DNA from: [Phialemoniopsis] sp. UDSM-2020
Taxonomy: Eukaryota; Ascomycota; Sordariomycetes; Thyridiales; Thyridiaceae
NCBI GenBank assembly: GCA_018873225.1
Contig: JAEILZ010000005.1
Location: 4,154,001 to 4,218,000, forward strand
Direction of reading: 5' to 3'
Length of the DNA stretch: 64,000 bases
The notes below the pieces were generated by a model. That model saw only the letters and a list, made by a program, of their open reading frames with translations. It was not told the DNA's origin and did not search any database. Below are positions 46,811 through 58,336 of this stretch, piece after piece. The position numbers and the translations under genes are program-made. Each line of letters starts with the position of its first letter. Within the stretch, counting starts at the first letter, position 1.

Positions 46811-49368
46811 ATGTCTCCTCCCGACGCCCCCAAGCAAATTCCACCCGAGTCGGGAGTAGCCGACAATGGCGGTCAAGCTCGAGAAGGCACGGTCGAGGTG
46901 AAGCCCTCCCAGACCGAAGCTGGCAGCTCACACGACGCCACCGCCGGTCCGTTGGCCGAGCAAAGCAAGGTGATCGCAGAAGAGACAGAGAAATCGGCCG
47001 CCGACGCAGATACTGCTGAAGATGCTTCGTCGGATGTTGATCCCTTCGCTGCCGGTGATGTCGACACAGCCCAAGACGACGCTCCCAAGCCCGCCGACTC
47101 TCAACAGAAACCAGAACTGAGTCCCCAAGACGTCTTGTCGGCCTCCACTGCAACTCTGAAACCCTCTACCCCACCTGCTGCTACAACTGCCACGCAGTAC
47201 CTCAATATCGAGTCGACCACGTACGTGGACCCTACTCCCCGCACGCCGACGACCTCGCTGCCGCCCTCTCGCACTCCATCCAATGCTGCCCGTCCATCCA
47301 CCGAGGCCACCTCGCCGGGTCGCATTGATACCTCTTACGATGATAGGCGCTACCAGAGCGAGGACGATCAGGAGATCGGGTCGAGGTCCGAGATTCAGAG
47401 CATCATGGAGCAGTTCAGTGAGGAGGGTGGCGGCCCCGGTGAGGACGAGGTCATGAGCCCGAGACTCGAAATCGCATCTCCCCTCCTCGGCGGTCCTGTC
47501 CAACATCCACCTAGGAAGTCAAGCTTGGAGCCGCTCGCGCCGACCATCGCCCAGCAGATACAAGATTTGCAAGGTCTGCGGATGACCCCTTCCTCAAGTA
47601 GTCTGCGGTCGAAGCACAAAGAACCAGAAGAGCCAGGTCCCCCTGTGCCGCCCAAGGACAACGTCTCGTCATTCGCGCACGATGAACGCCATGGCAGCGT
47701 CGACTCGCCACTGTCCCCAACCGTCTCCTTGCACCGACCCCCACCGCCTGATCCCGAACCCGAGCCATCGCTGCCTTTCGACTTCCACCGCTTCCTCGAG
47801 CAGCTCCGCAACAAGAAGGCCGACCCCGTAGCACGGTATCTTAAGTCGTTCCTGTCCGAGTTTGGAAAGCGTCAATGGATGGTTCATGAACAGGTCAAGA
47901 TCATCAGCGACTTTTTAGCCTTCATTTCCAACAAGATGGCCGTCTGCGAAGTCTGGCGCGACGTGCCAGATGCCGAATTTGACAATGCGCGTGAGGGCAT
48001 GGAGAAATTGGTCATGAACCGGCTGTACTCGCAAACTTTCTCTCCTGCCATACCACCGCCTCAGCCCATTCCTGGTGCCAAGTCTAAGAAGCGAGGTGGC
48101 GAGCGCCTTATGGGACCCGGGCGTCGTGGGCAGCACCAGGAGGACGTGGAGAGAGACGAGGTCCTCGCCCAGAAAGTCAATATCTACGGATGGGTCAAGG
48201 AAGAGCACCTCGACATCCCTCCCGTTGGTGATAGTGGGAAGAGGTTCCTGAAGCTCGCACAGCAAGAGTTGCTGAAGATCAAGTCGTACCGTGCCCCGCG
48301 AGACAAGATCATATGCGTGCTGAATTGCTGCAAAGTCATTTTTGGTAGTCGCCCACTCATGTCAGGTTGCTAGCCGAGGATGTCTACTAACAATACTCGT
48401 AGGACTCCTGAAACATGCCAAATCGGACTCATCGGCTGACTCTTTCATGCCTCTGCTCATCTATGTTGTGTTACAAGCGAACCCTGAGCACCTGGTCTCC
48501 AATGTTCAGTACATCCTCCGTTTCCGGAACCAAGAGAAGCTTGGTGGTGAGGCTGGCTACTATCTCTCGTCTCTGGTATGTTGTTTCCCAAGTATAGTCA
48601 TTGTGTTCTTGTATTGATGATATCTCGGGTAGATGGGCGCCGTGCAATTTATCGAGAACATGGATCGGACCACTCTTACGATATCAGATGAGGAGTTTGA
48701 ACAGCATGTCGAGGCTGCTGTCTCTGCCATTGCTGAAAAACACCGATCCGAGTCACCACCACCTCCACCTCCACTGTCCGAGAAGATAGGCCTTACTCTG
48801 CAGCCGTCAGTAGCAGGCGAGGGTTCGTCCAGCCGGCCGTCAGCTGAACTCTCGGCGGGCCTACCATCGCCGAGAAGATCCACCTCATCCGAGGGACCTG
48901 AAGATGAAAAGGCCGCTATCACCGGCCTTTTGCGCACGATACAGAGGCCTCTCAGCACCATTGGCCGGATATTCTCGGAGGATGCGCCCTCGACCCCACC
49001 GGTGCCGGGGAGCCGCAGCCCAGCTCACACGCCGGTCCCAGAGCGACTCTCGCCTCAGCCGGGTGATCAAGGGGCAAGGCCATCATCGAAGCATGGCCTG
49101 TCGGCCGAGGAAGCGGCAGCAAGGCAGGCAAGTGCCGAGGCTGCGGAAGCCCAGCGACTGTCCCGTGCGGAGCACGCCAATGTCGTTGAGACCCTCGCTG
49201 GCATGTTCCCCGACCTCGACAAGGATATTATCAGTGACGTGGTGTATCAGAAAGAGGGGAGGTGAGTCGCCCATCATCATTAATTGCATATTGGTACGCT
49301 CAGAGGCCGCTAACAATCATTGCAGAGTCGGCCAGGCTGTTGACGCTTGTCTTGCGCTTTCGTCATGA
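46811..49368 (+). CDS. vps9: Rab5-type GTPase exchange factor VPS9 (VPS9 and CUE domains)
   Basis: Four exons (46811-48344, 48403-48575, 48633-49261, 49326-49368) give 792 residues. The first 320 residues are acidic, Ser/Pro-rich and disordered. The helical bundle plus VPS9 domain runs from about residue 320 to 630 (FDFHRFLEQLRNKKADPVARYL ... DKIICVLNCCKVIF ... ADSFMPLLIYVVLQANPEHL ... GGEAGYYLSSL). The catalytic Asp-x-Phe-x-Pro pattern is in ADSFMP, with the conserved Tyr in LLIYVV. After a Pro/Ser linker, a CUE ubiquitin-binding domain ends the protein, with MFPDLD near its start. The tiny last exon restores a full CUE helix, which supports the model. The enzyme activates Rab5/Vps21 in endosomal transport. 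Confidence 0.95.
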
Positions 49369-49677
49369 GCACTTAATAGTTGCGTGCTATGAGTCGCTAG
49401 AAACGTGGAACTCTGGGAAGGAGGTCGTGAAGGTATCCCAAATTTGAAATTCTAGCATAGCCTCGGGATGGTTTCTTGTCTGAGCGTGCATCCGGGCGGA
49501 TCGGATCGTCTTTACACCTTGTCAAATGCTTCTTGCCTCGATCTGCAACCTCGAGAGGCCAAACAAACATTCTTAATGGGTCAAGCATATACGGGCACGG
49601 CCTGGGACATTTTGACAAGTTTGATATCCTTATTATACCCTAGTAAATTAAAAGATTCTATTCCACAACCACCACCA
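49369..49677. other. Intergenic region between convergent VPS9 and membrane-protein genes
   Basis: About 310 bases holding the two 3' ends. Nothing else is seen. Confidence 0.6.
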
Positions 49678-50877
49678 TCAGAAGGCGATGACGGCGCTCG
49701 CGCTCTCTGCGCTCCCCTGGGCGTCCTTCCCTTTCCTGTCCTTGAGGAAGCAGTTGGCGCCCTGGCCCGGGATAAACTCTGTGAGGTTGGAGTTGTAGGT
49801 GACGGCGGCGCACCAGGCGCCGCCGCTCCCCCGCGACAGGTTCGCGTTCCAGCTCACGCAGGCCTCCATGCAGTCCTCAAAGGTGTACTTGATGGTCTTG
49901 CTGATGTCTTTCACGCGGCCGTCGCCGTCGGCCGCCTGGATGTTCTGGTACCAGTCGGTGAAGCAGTAGGTCGTGAAGCGCGTGTGGCTGTCCTGGGCCG
50001 TGTAGGTGCGCGGCGTGCTGTAGGTGCACGTGTTGCCCGACAGGCCCGTCGTGCCCGACGTGGCGACGGCGGCGTCGGTGGATGTAGTCGTGCCCAAGGG
50101 CGAAGGCGACGGCGTTGTTGTTATTGTTGTTGTCCTGGCGCGGTCTTCCGCGGCCGGGGTGGAGGACGGGGGCGTCTCTGTGTGTTGGGGCGATGACTGC
50201 TGGGTCGTAGTCTTCTTGAGGCCTAGGCCTAGTCCGACGCCGAGACCCAGGGCCAGCACGATGACGGCGGCGGCGAAGAAGATGATCATCCAGAGCTTGG
50301 CGCTGCGCCATCGCGATTTCCTGGGGGCCGGCGGGCCGAGGGTGACGGTCGCCGGTGGGGGGGAGGTGCGGATGCTGCCGTTTGGCGAGAAGGGTTTCTC
50401 CCCTCCTCCTCCTCCTCCTCCGTGGGGAGCCTGGCCGACCCACGTCGGGCCGTTGACGTAGTAGGGCTGCGAGCTGCTGTGCTCGGAGGAGCCGATGTAT
50501 TGCGGCTGGGCGTGTGTCCGGGGCGGCGGTGGGGACTGTAGCCTATTTGGTGATTGCGAGTGTTGGGTGGTGTAATGCGAGGTATGTGGCGATTGCGTGT
50601 TTTGGGTGTTGTAATGCGAGGACGGCGGACCTGGGGTAGTGGGTGCCGGCGCTGGCAGTGAAGCAGCCGGGATCTGATGGTGGTGTTGGTGGTGGTGGTA
50701 GCCTGCGATGCGGGCCGCTGCTAGCTCGGGCCCGTAGCTGTTCTTGAGGTCGGGATTGGACCTGTCGGACTGCAGAATCTTTTGCTGTGGGGTGAAGGGG
50801 ACGGCGTAGGCATCGTGATGATGATGGATGTGCTGTCCCGGATTTCGAGACCAGTATGCCTCTGGCGCCGAGGTCAT
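49678..50877 (-). CDS. Single-span membrane protein with Pro-rich inner domain and Cys-rich outer domain
   Basis: One exon, 399 residues from the ATG at 50877 (MTSAPEAYWSRNP). The frame upstream has no ATG. The N-terminal 195 residues are low complexity (His-, Gln-, Pro- and Ser-rich, with a run of Gly) and lack a signal peptide. A transmembrane helix lies near residues 206-232 (LWMIIFFAAAVIVLALGLGVG), preceded by basic residues, giving an inside N-terminus. A Ser/Thr-rich stalk of about 60 residues follows, suited to O-glycosylation. The C-terminal 110 residues hold about six Cys in a PAN/apple-like pattern (NTCTYS ... TYCFTDWYQN ... FEDCMEACVSWN ... WCAAVTY ... NCFLKD). The layout recalls fungal cell-surface sensors, but the inside N-terminus differs from Wsc and Mid2 proteins. 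No family name can be given with confidence. Confidence 0.8.
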   Translation of the reverse strand: MTSAPEAYWSRNPGQHIHHHHDAYAVPFTPQQKILQSDRSNPDLKNSYGPELAAARIAGYHHHQHHHQIPAASLPAPAPTTPGPPSSHYNTQNTQSPHTSHYTTQHSQSPNRLQSPPPPRTHAQPQYIGSSEHSSSQPYYVNGPTWVGQAPHGGGGGGGEKPFSPNGSIRTSPPPATVTLGPPAPRKSRWRSAKLWMIIFFAAAVIVLALGLGVGLGLGLKKTTTQQSSPQHTETPPSSTPAAEDRARTTTITTTPSPSPLGTTTSTDAAVATSGTTGLSGNTCTYSTPRTYTAQDSHTRFTTYCFTDWYQNIQAADGDGRVKDISKTIKYTFEDCMEACVSWNANLSRGSGGAWCAAVTYNSNLTEFIPGQGANCFLKDRKGKDAQGSAESASAVIAF

Positions 50878-52176
50878 ATTGACATCTTTTCTGGGAGGGG
50901 TTGATGCCTTGAGCGCCGCCAGACGGTGCCTGTTGAACAAGCTCTTTTACCGTGTAAGTCCAGACGCGCCGGATCGTGAAAAGATAGACTGCCTACTTGG
51001 GGAAGCAATGCGACGATGGGATAGCTAGAGAAGGGGGAAGAGAAAGTGAGAAGAGAGCGGGGACAGTCCGAGGGTAGAGGCAGTACTTCAAGGTTCGCTG
51101 CCCTCCGCCCAGAACGCAACGTCTGTCAGACAAAGACGCCATGTTTGGGGGCGGGAGGGCGAACGAGAACGAGCAGTGGCCTTGATCCTGTAAGGCTCAA
51201 ACTGGAACTTGCATCCAGCTCGGCCGGGGGGTTCATCATGCTCTGCTGTGTGCTCTCCCAAAAGGCATGGTTCGGCTCTAAGCAGTCCTAATCGGGGGTG
51301 GTCGATGCTAAGCTTAGCCCCGAGCGAGGCCCAGATCTCCGGGACCCTTCATCTTGGATAAATGGCCATTGGACCAGAAGCCTGGGAAGGGGATCCAGGA
51401 CCATGCGTCTTACGAGCTTGGCGCAAGTATGAAAAGAGGAAAGGGGATGGGGTTTTGCTCTGGCAGACACACAATGTAGTCCATTGAGGGATGCTTCGGC
51501 GCTAACCAAGCATGCCATATGCGCGCTTGTCAGATGTCCAGTTGAGGTGCATGGATGGCCTGCCACAGGCGCAGCACAGCCCCCGGCCCAGCCCTGCGGA
51601 GCTGGCGCGCCTATTTTTACTCTCTGTGCAACAAGCTGCTCAGCCCTTTGGATTGCAGGCAGAGACCTTTTAGTTACGCGACTTGGCCAGGCCGGCGACA
51701 TTCTGAAGACGGACCCGGGTCAACCATGGTCGGTGCGAGTGGTGGCATGCTCTGGTATGCGTCATGGAAAGAACAGGCCTGATTGTCCTAGAGCCCACTA
51801 AGTAAGTAGTTCTAGATGGCAAGTGAGGGCCCGCGTTCCCAATCGGTGCGCGGCCAAGCAGCCTCGATAAATCTCCCTTAGTCAAGACGCGGGGTTTGGA
51901 CGCCCGGGGCGATGTGCCAGCGCTGGAGCGGGTACCTGGAGGCGCTAGGGCACCCGTCTGTGGGACCTCGGTCGGCAGTGAGACCCGCCCCCCAAGCCCG
52001 CTGGAAATGCAATCGCCGATAGGCTAGGGCAGGCCGAGTGCGGATCGTCGAGATGCCGAGTTCGCTTCCATGTCCTCTCATCCAATGAACCTCACCACCC
52101 GGACTTGACCGTCCAGCATCGCGGACTGAGCTGCTCAACTCAACTCACCAGCGACATCATTTTTCTACATGCCAAG
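50878..52176. other. Divergent intergenic region between the membrane protein and CoA-transferase genes
   Basis: 1.3 kb with both upstream regions. No gene is supported; short frames on both strands look non-coding. Confidence 0.55.
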
Positions 52177-53826
52177 ATGAATGGCACAGCCAATCTGACG
52201 CTGGGAGTCCAGAGGATGCTTGCGACAAGTTGGAGACTATGTGCCACCACCACCGGCACGTCCGTCGGCGCCCGTCGCATTCTCGCGAGTCCGAGGCCGT
52301 GGCGCCGCTCCGTCGCCAGCACCGCCAGCGCGGCCGCCTCCGCTTCACTGCCTCTCGATGGCTATCGTGTCCTTGACATGACTAGGGTTCTCGCTGGGGT
52401 AAGGACCGACGGATCTTGACCTTCCGGTCGTAAATGAGACCTTACTGACGCGGCCGCCAGCCCTATTGTACTCAAATCCTCGGCGATCTTGGGTGAGCTG
52501 CTTGTTCCCGGAATTGCAATGGCCGACGGAACAAACTAATCCATATTGTAGGGCTGAAGTCATCAAGATTGAACATCCCACACGCGGTGACGATACCAGA
52601 GCTTGGGGTCCACCGTACGCCCAGTACGCCGCCGATTCAAGCCTCGAAGGCCCTGGCGAAGCTGCATATTTTCTGTCGGTACGCAGCAGACGACTTCAAC
52701 ACCCCTCACGAGAAAGATGCGCCCTGCTGAACTGCCCAACCTCCTTTACTAGGTGAATCGCAACAAAAAGTCCATCGGTCTTTCCTTCCAGGATCCTGCC
52801 GGCGTGGACATCCTGCACCAACTTGTTGCCAAGTGCGACATCCTGGTGGAGAACTACCTGCCCGGCACTCTTAAAAAGTACGGCATGGACTTTGAGACGG
52901 TGCACAAGATCAACCCGGGCCTGATCTATGCCTCCATCACGGGTTATGGCCAGACCGGTCCGTATTCTGGCCGAGCAGGCTACGATGTCATGGTGGAGGC
53001 CGAGTTCGGCCTTATGCACATCACCGGTAGCAGGGACGGACCGCCCGTCAAAGTCGGTGTCGCCGTAACCGACTTGACCACCGGCCTCTACACCAGCAAC
53101 AGCATCATGGCTGCTCTACTGTCTCGCGGAAAGACCGGCAAGGGCCAACACATTGATGTGGCCCTCAGTGATTGCCAGACTGCCACTCTGGCCAACATCG
53201 CGAGCAGTTGTCTGATCAGTGGCCAGAAAGATAGTGGACGTTGGGGCACTGCACATCGTAAGTTGCACTTTGGTCTATCCCTTGAGTCTTGGTGTGAGAA
53301 ACGATATTGACAAACCGCAGCTTCCATCGTGCCCTACAAGTCGTTCAAGACCAAGGATGGGGACATCCTTCTTGGAGGAGGCAACGACCGCCTCTTCGGC
53401 ATCTTGTGCGATGGCATTGGTAGACCGGAGTGGAAGGACGACCCAAAGTACAAGATCAATGCTCAGCGCGTCGCCAACCGCATCGAGCTCGAATCCATGA
53501 TCGAGGACATCACCTCCCAGCGCACGACCCAGGAATGGCTCGGCGTCTACGAGGGCAAGGGGATGCCCTACGCCGCCGTCAACGATGTCCAGGAAACGTT
53601 GAACCATGCGCACACCAAAGCTAGAAACATGGTTGTCGAGGTGGACCACACCGAGTGCGGGCCCATCAAGCTGGTCAACACGCCGGTCAAATATTCGGAG
53701 AGCACGCCTGGTGTGCGGACGCCACCACCGACGTTGGGGCAGCACACAGACGAGATTCTGAGAGAGCACCTAGGATTTGACGAGAGTAGGATACAGGATT
53801 TGAAGAGTGGAGGTGTAGTAAGATAG
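52177..53826 (+). CDS. Class III CoA-transferase (CaiB/BaiF family), mitochondrial, SUGCT-like
   Basis: Five exons (52177-52398, 52461-52492, 52552-52678, 52753-53257, 53321-53826) give 463 residues. The N-terminus is Arg/Ser/Ala-rich without acidic residues, a mitochondrial presequence. A second in-frame ATG at 52216 could be the real start. The family core begins at LPLDGYRVLDMTRVLAGPYC and goes on with ADLGAEVIKIEHP-type sequence, NRNKKSIGLSFQDPAG and GYGQTGPYSGRAGYDVM. The catalytic Asp is expected in VAVTDLTTGLYTSN, followed by LLSRGKTGKGQHIDVAL. The closest animal relative by pattern is SUGCT, which moves CoA from succinyl-CoA to glutarate or hydroxymethylglutarate. In fungi the substrate is unproven. 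No catalytic residue is missing. Exon 2 is only 32 bases. Confidence 0.92.
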
Positions 53827-54357
53827 CACGGCGAATACACTTGCATGTGGTGGTCTCCAACCCGCGTTCCCCAACGGACACCAGTTCTCAGGTCCCACAA
53901 TTGTCCCATAGACTGATGCGTCAAGAACAGCACCGGTTCTGTGTCTTAATGGACCTATACGAAAGTCGCTCCACATCATCATGTACACCCTGGTTTTTGT
54001 CCGCCTGAACGTGTGCTTCATGACGAGTCAGGGGAAAAGGTGGGTGATTCCATCACGTGCACGTGCTAGTCACGTGGATCATGAAAAACATCATGTCACA
54101 TCGGAATGAGCCGTTCCTGCGTTTTATCCATGCTAGAAGGACCAGCCAGCATTTCTATCGAAGAGCCGCAGCGCTCTCTCATCATAAACATATGTATTAC
54201 ATGTGTCTCTAGGATTGAGAACACAATATCGTCCCCGAAAACCCCATATCTCATCCCACCAGCCGCCACTACCACGGAATTCACAACCCCAACGATCACG
54301 AGGCCAGAAGGCATCCCACAACTCATAACCGGGCACGCCGTGGGAATAGGTCTTACT
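53827..54357. other. Intergenic region upstream of the PHD-finger gene
   Basis: Promoter and leader of the gene at 54358. The PHD frame is open from 54106, but that stretch is taken as leader because the codon content changes and the ATG at 54358 opens a Pro-rich start typical of such proteins. Confidence 0.5.
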
Positions 54358-56106
54358 ATGGATCCATTACGTCCTCCGCCACAACAGGTGGCAAGACCAC
54401 CAGCCTCACCGGCCGCTGCGCCTGTGCCGCCGCCGCCGACCTCGATCGCAAATCCGACTAGCACGCCGGCAGCCACTTCTGACTCTGTCACCGTGTCCGC
54501 GATGGCTAGCGGTGGTGCATACAACGCCATGACAAGGGCCCCCAGCCAGGGTCCGCCTGCACCGCGAGCCAGCTTCTCTCCTACAAGACCACCATACATG
54601 CCTCAGTTCACGGCGGCAACCCAGATGATCCTCAAGCGGATGCGCGGAGAATCGACTAGTCTCAGCTCCACACTCGCATCGACTGTCGCTACAGATCGGA
54701 CTCCTATCAACGCTTCCACCTATGAGGATGTCAAGCGCCGTCTGCTCAATAACATGAACACATCATCCAGCATGACCCTGCAACTGCCGACCCCCTCACC
54801 AAGCGCTGGTATGAGCTCAGCAGCGGGTGCGACCATGTCTATGTCTATGCCGATGCCCGCCTCGGCTCCAAGGCCAGCTGGCAAGATGTCCGCTATACAA
54901 AAGGTCAACGCAGGGCTGACGGCTTCCGGGAGACCAGCATCGCTATCGTCCGCGAGGAAGACTGCCCTTGAAGGGAAGCAACCTTCAACAGGCCCCAGTG
55001 GCAAGAAGTCCAGGTTATCTGGAGGAGGTTCTCGGTCGAGTGGAGTAAAGCGCAAGCGGGGGAAAGCTAATGACGGAGAGACGAGCTCACTCTCATCCCT
55101 AAGCGATTCAGAAAACGACGAGACTAACACCACTGTCACAACACCGACGACCACGACCAAGTCGGGTAGGCAAGTGCTCAAACCCACCACCTACAATCCT
55201 GCGGCGATGGACTCGGCGACCAAAAAGCGTGTCCACTATGGCAAGCGCACTCCCGGGGAAGCCATGTGTAAACTCTGCACGCGTCTGGCTTTTACAGACT
55301 CGAATCAGATTGTCTTTTGCGATGGATGTGAGGGTGCATGGCATCAGAGGTGTCACGAACCGCACATTGGAGCTGAAGTCATCAACGATTCGAATGCTAA
55401 GTGGTTTTGTTCGACTTGTTTGGCGAAGAAAGAGAGGCACTCTGCAAACAAGAAAATCAAGATTGAACCCCTACCGGTGCAGCCGCCACCGCCGCCCAAG
55501 TTTTTGGGATGGACAGACCGCACAGCAGGACAGGTAAGAAAGAAGGTTTCTAACTTTTCACGGTGACGTGCTTACTTAATTTTGTTATAGAAACGAGCCT
55601 ACCTCGCCGGACTCCCACATGCCGCGCTCATCGACATGGTCATGCATGCCATTGACCTCGCGCCTGGCATCGCCATCTTCCCGAACCCAGAGTATAATAG
55701 CTCTGTCACGAATACGGCGCGCTCACTTTTCGCCGGGCAAAACACCGACGGCCTCTTCACGCGCGCCGAAGCAAATCCCAATGGGCCCGTCAACTTTATT
55801 CGCAAGTTGTCAAGTACCAATCAAAGTGGGAGCCGCGGCTTGTTCTTGGGATCTTCGGCGTACAGGGACTTGGGGCTCAACAACGAGGATGAGGAGAAGC
55901 TCACAGGGTACACACCTTTTGACCCAGAGGAGGAGGATCCGTACGGATTGAAAAAGTCGTGGCTGAAGCCAGGAAAGGGGCCTCACGCCAAGGTCCTGTT
56001 TGAGGGCGATGATTTGCTCGTGGACAAGGACGATTTCGAGGCTTTCAGCCATGTCATATATGACAAGAATGGTCGCAAGGTGGAAGAGAATGGCATGGCT
56101 GTCTAG
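54358..56106 (+). CDS. PHD-finger protein
   Basis: Two exons (54358-55533, 55591-56106) give 563 residues. The N-terminal 300 residues are Pro/Ser/Thr-rich and probably disordered, with a basic patch (SGVKRKRGKAND) that could be a nuclear signal. One PHD zinc finger spans about residues 303-358: CKLC ... CDGC, then WHQRC, then CSTC, giving the full Cys4-His-Cys3 set. A conserved C-terminal region starts in exon 2 (KRAYLAGLPHAALIDMVMHA) and ends in an acidic/basic stretch. The protein probably reads histone tails in the nucleus. The aromatic cage cannot be judged safely. An upstream in-frame ATG at 54106 would extend the protein by 84 residues; it is less likely. Confidence 0.88.
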
Positions 56107-56256
56107 CCATGGGTCACCTGTGTGGCGAGACTAGGTATCGCACATTTGACATTATAATGACATGACTGTGCTACCCCACAGTGAATGGATGTAGGGACGG
56201 CGCGGTGCGAGTGTTATACTTGAGTGTAGTCATTGCCCCCCGAGTGAAAGTCACAA

Positions 56257-57624
56257 CTAGAATTCCTCTACCCACCTGTAAGAGAGAGGAGTAGGTCGCT
56301 TCTTTGCCGTCTCTGCGTCTCCAAAGAGGACCTCGCAACTCTGTCTCACAAGCTCTAGCCTGGGGAAACGGCTCCTCTCCTCAACCAAATGCTTGATGTT
56401 CTTTCGTATCACATCCACTTCATTACCGTCCCAACCATCAATATCGAGTGAGTGTATCTGGGAAGGTAGCAGGCCGACCAGGTGATCATCATCGATACAG
56501 TCAGGGAAGTCTCCATGGACATGACCAAATAGGGCGACCGAGTCAAGGAGCAGCTCCTCGAGAGCGGTGAAGCCCCTGAAGTCAAAGTCAAAGTCGTCTT
56601 CCACGTCTGCATCGTAGAACTGGCACTCTGAAAAGTCCATGTCCAGGCGGGTAAGCTTGTCTCTGTGGCTGGAGAGAACCTCGACTACGTCACTGGGCCC
56701 CAGGTCTGAACCAGCCAGAGTCGGTTGACTCGAAGCATGGTAAGTGAACTTTGTGACGGACGGGCAGGCGCGGAGCAGCTGATGGAGTTCGCCAGGGCTT
56801 AGAGCACTGTTATATAAGCTGAGCTCGAGCACAGTGGTCAGCTCGATGGCTAGCTCGGGAACGCTATAGAGCGATTGCAGTCGGAGATCGGTCAGATTGG
56901 GTGCAGCGACAAGGAGGTCCAAGATCTCTACCAGGTCGAAACCGTCATCATAATCGTAATGCTCAAGCTTCAATCTTCTCAGTGCTGGTAGAGTGTAAGG
57001 TTGGGTGCGATCTTGTGTCCCGCGGGCAAAAAGCTCGTACAGGTCCTGTTCCCAAGACTGTCGAAGGCGTAGAGTTTCAGCATTGGGCGCGAGGGCGAGT
57101 AGACTGATCGGGGAGAGGTGCCCGGTGAGACTGAAACCCTTCCATCCACCTGTTCCAACTGTGTCGAGAAAGGCCGATAACATGGCCGCCATTTCGGCTT
57201 CATCCCTGACTTCATCACCGCCAAAATCCTTGACTGCATGACAGCTGTTGTTATCGCCATCGCCATCGCCATCATCATCAATGTCATCTTCATCGTCATC
57301 CTCGTCATCATCCCCATCGGTAACACCGTCATCGCCTTTGTCGTTGTGTGGGACATCAATATCGATATACCGCACCCGCATGCGAAGGTCTCGGCGCTTG
57401 AGCAGGGTGTACACACAGGACTTGAGTGACGTGTAGATATTGTGGATGTAGATGCGGCGAAAGAGAATGGGCTGGGCGACCTGACGCATCAATCGACAGG
57501 TCCCAGACAAGCGGGCGAGGGCGAGTCGATCGTCAGGGTCCTGGCGGCCATGGGGTAGGCATAGCTGTGTACAAACGAGGCTGAGAACCTCGACTGGCAG
57601 ATCAACAAGTCCCATCTCCACCAT
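56257..57624 (-). CDS. F-box protein
   Basis: One exon of 455 residues. The F-box is at the N-terminus (LVDLPVEVLSLVCTQLC ... RLSGTCRLMRQVAQPILFRR, about residues 6-60). An acidic stretch of about 35 residues, nearly all Asp, Glu and Gly, comes near residues 107-140; it is encoded by degenerate GAT/GAC repeats. The rest has leucine-rich spacing (LRRLKLEHYDYDDGF, LTDLRLQSLYSVPEL, TVLELSLYNSAL), suggesting degenerate leucine-rich repeats as substrate-binding part. It would act as substrate receptor of an SCF ubiquitin ligase. Target unknown. Such genes are numerous and variable in filamentous fungi. Confidence 0.87.
   Translation of the reverse strand: MVEMGLVDLPVEVLSLVCTQLCLPHGRQDPDDRLALARLSGTCRLMRQVAQPILFRRIYIHNIYTSLKSCVYTLLKRRDLRMRVRYIDIDVPHNDKGDDGVTDGDDDEDDDEDDIDDDGDGDGDNNSCHAVKDFGGDEVRDEAEMAAMLSAFLDTVGTGGWKGFSLTGHLSPISLLALAPNAETLRLRQSWEQDLYELFARGTQDRTQPYTLPALRRLKLEHYDYDDGFDLVEILDLLVAAPNLTDLRLQSLYSVPELAIELTTVLELSLYNSALSPGELHQLLRACPSVTKFTYHASSQPTLAGSDLGPSDVVEVLSSHRDKLTRLDMDFSECQFYDADVEDDFDFDFRGFTALEELLLDSVALFGHVHGDFPDCIDDDHLVGLLPSQIHSLDIDGWDGNEVDVIRKNIKHLVEERSRFPRLELVRQSCEVLFGDAETAKKRPTPLSYRWVEEF
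57240..57312. repeat. Degenerate trinucleotide repeat encoding an acidic tract
   Basis: Units of CAT/CGC/CATC on the plus strand (GATG-type units on the coding strand) inside the F-box gene encode the Asp/Glu/Gly stretch. Length variation between strains is likely. Confidence 0.6.
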
Positions 57625-57931
57625 GGAACGGTCCTGAACAACCTATTCTGGCCAGTGCTCCGTCCTGTTGTCTTAAGTCAAGTAGTAAATGGAGTTGGAC
57701 TGGATGTTAGAAGGCGTGCAATGTCCCGAAGGTGGGGTAACAAGCGCAGGCTACAATTTCACGCATGTGCTTTCAGCTTTGTCGATGCCGCCAAAGCTGG
57801 CTAGCTCAAACCAATTGGCCAAAAGCACCAGCTTAAACCTTCAACCGCACGCACGAGCAATACAAATCTTTGCGACGTTATTGAACTGTTGAGACTTTTG
57901 ACATGAGTTTCAATCTATGACTGATTGTACC
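57625..57931. other. Short intergenic region upstream of the F-box gene
   Basis: About 300 bases holding the F-box gene promoter and the 3' flank of the small gene at 57932. Nothing else is seen. Confidence 0.55.
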
Positions 57932-58336
57932 CTACGGCTTCGATTTCTCCTCGTCTGCCAACTTCTGCCTTCCATACTCCTCGAACCTGGCGTTCGACTC
58001 AGCAAGCTCCTCCTCTGTCGGCTTGCGAGGAATGTTTTCCGCATCAGGGTGGAACATTTTCTCGTGCGAAATGTTGCGGCCGTCGGCGGTGAGAAACCTC
58101 TCGTGCATCGGCAGACCGTCGTAGTATTCTCTGACCTGGGCCGGGTTGAGGCCAACGGCATCGAGGACATTCCGTTCTGCGTCAAAGACTCGAAGCACAC
58201 CGTCCCAGCCCAACATAGTGATACACCTTCCATCTGGATCGTCCTTCATCGACTTCCGAATCTCGCTGTAAGACATGTTGTCAAGTGGAAGTTGTTGATT
58301 TGCAACAGCCTGGGATGTGGTGGGCGTATCCGGCAT
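57932..58336 (-). CDS. Small hypothetical protein
   Basis: One exon, 134 residues from the ATG at 58336; the frame runs seven codons further upstream to a non-preferred start. I do not recognise the family. The protein has no signal peptide or membrane span. It contains a globular-looking middle (SYSEIRKSMKDDPDGRC, TMLGWDGVLRVFDAERN, LDAVGLNPAQVREYYD) and a charged, helical C-terminus rich in Glu and Lys. Low simple-sequence content and coding-like composition support it as a real gene. A neighbouring intron cannot be excluded. Confidence 0.6.
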   Translation of the reverse strand: MPDTPTTSQAVANQQLPLDNMSYSEIRKSMKDDPDGRCITMLGWDGVLRVFDAERNVLDAVGLNPAQVREYYDGLPMHERFLTADGRNISHEKMFHPDAENIPRKPTEEELAESNARFEEYGRQKLADEEKSKP

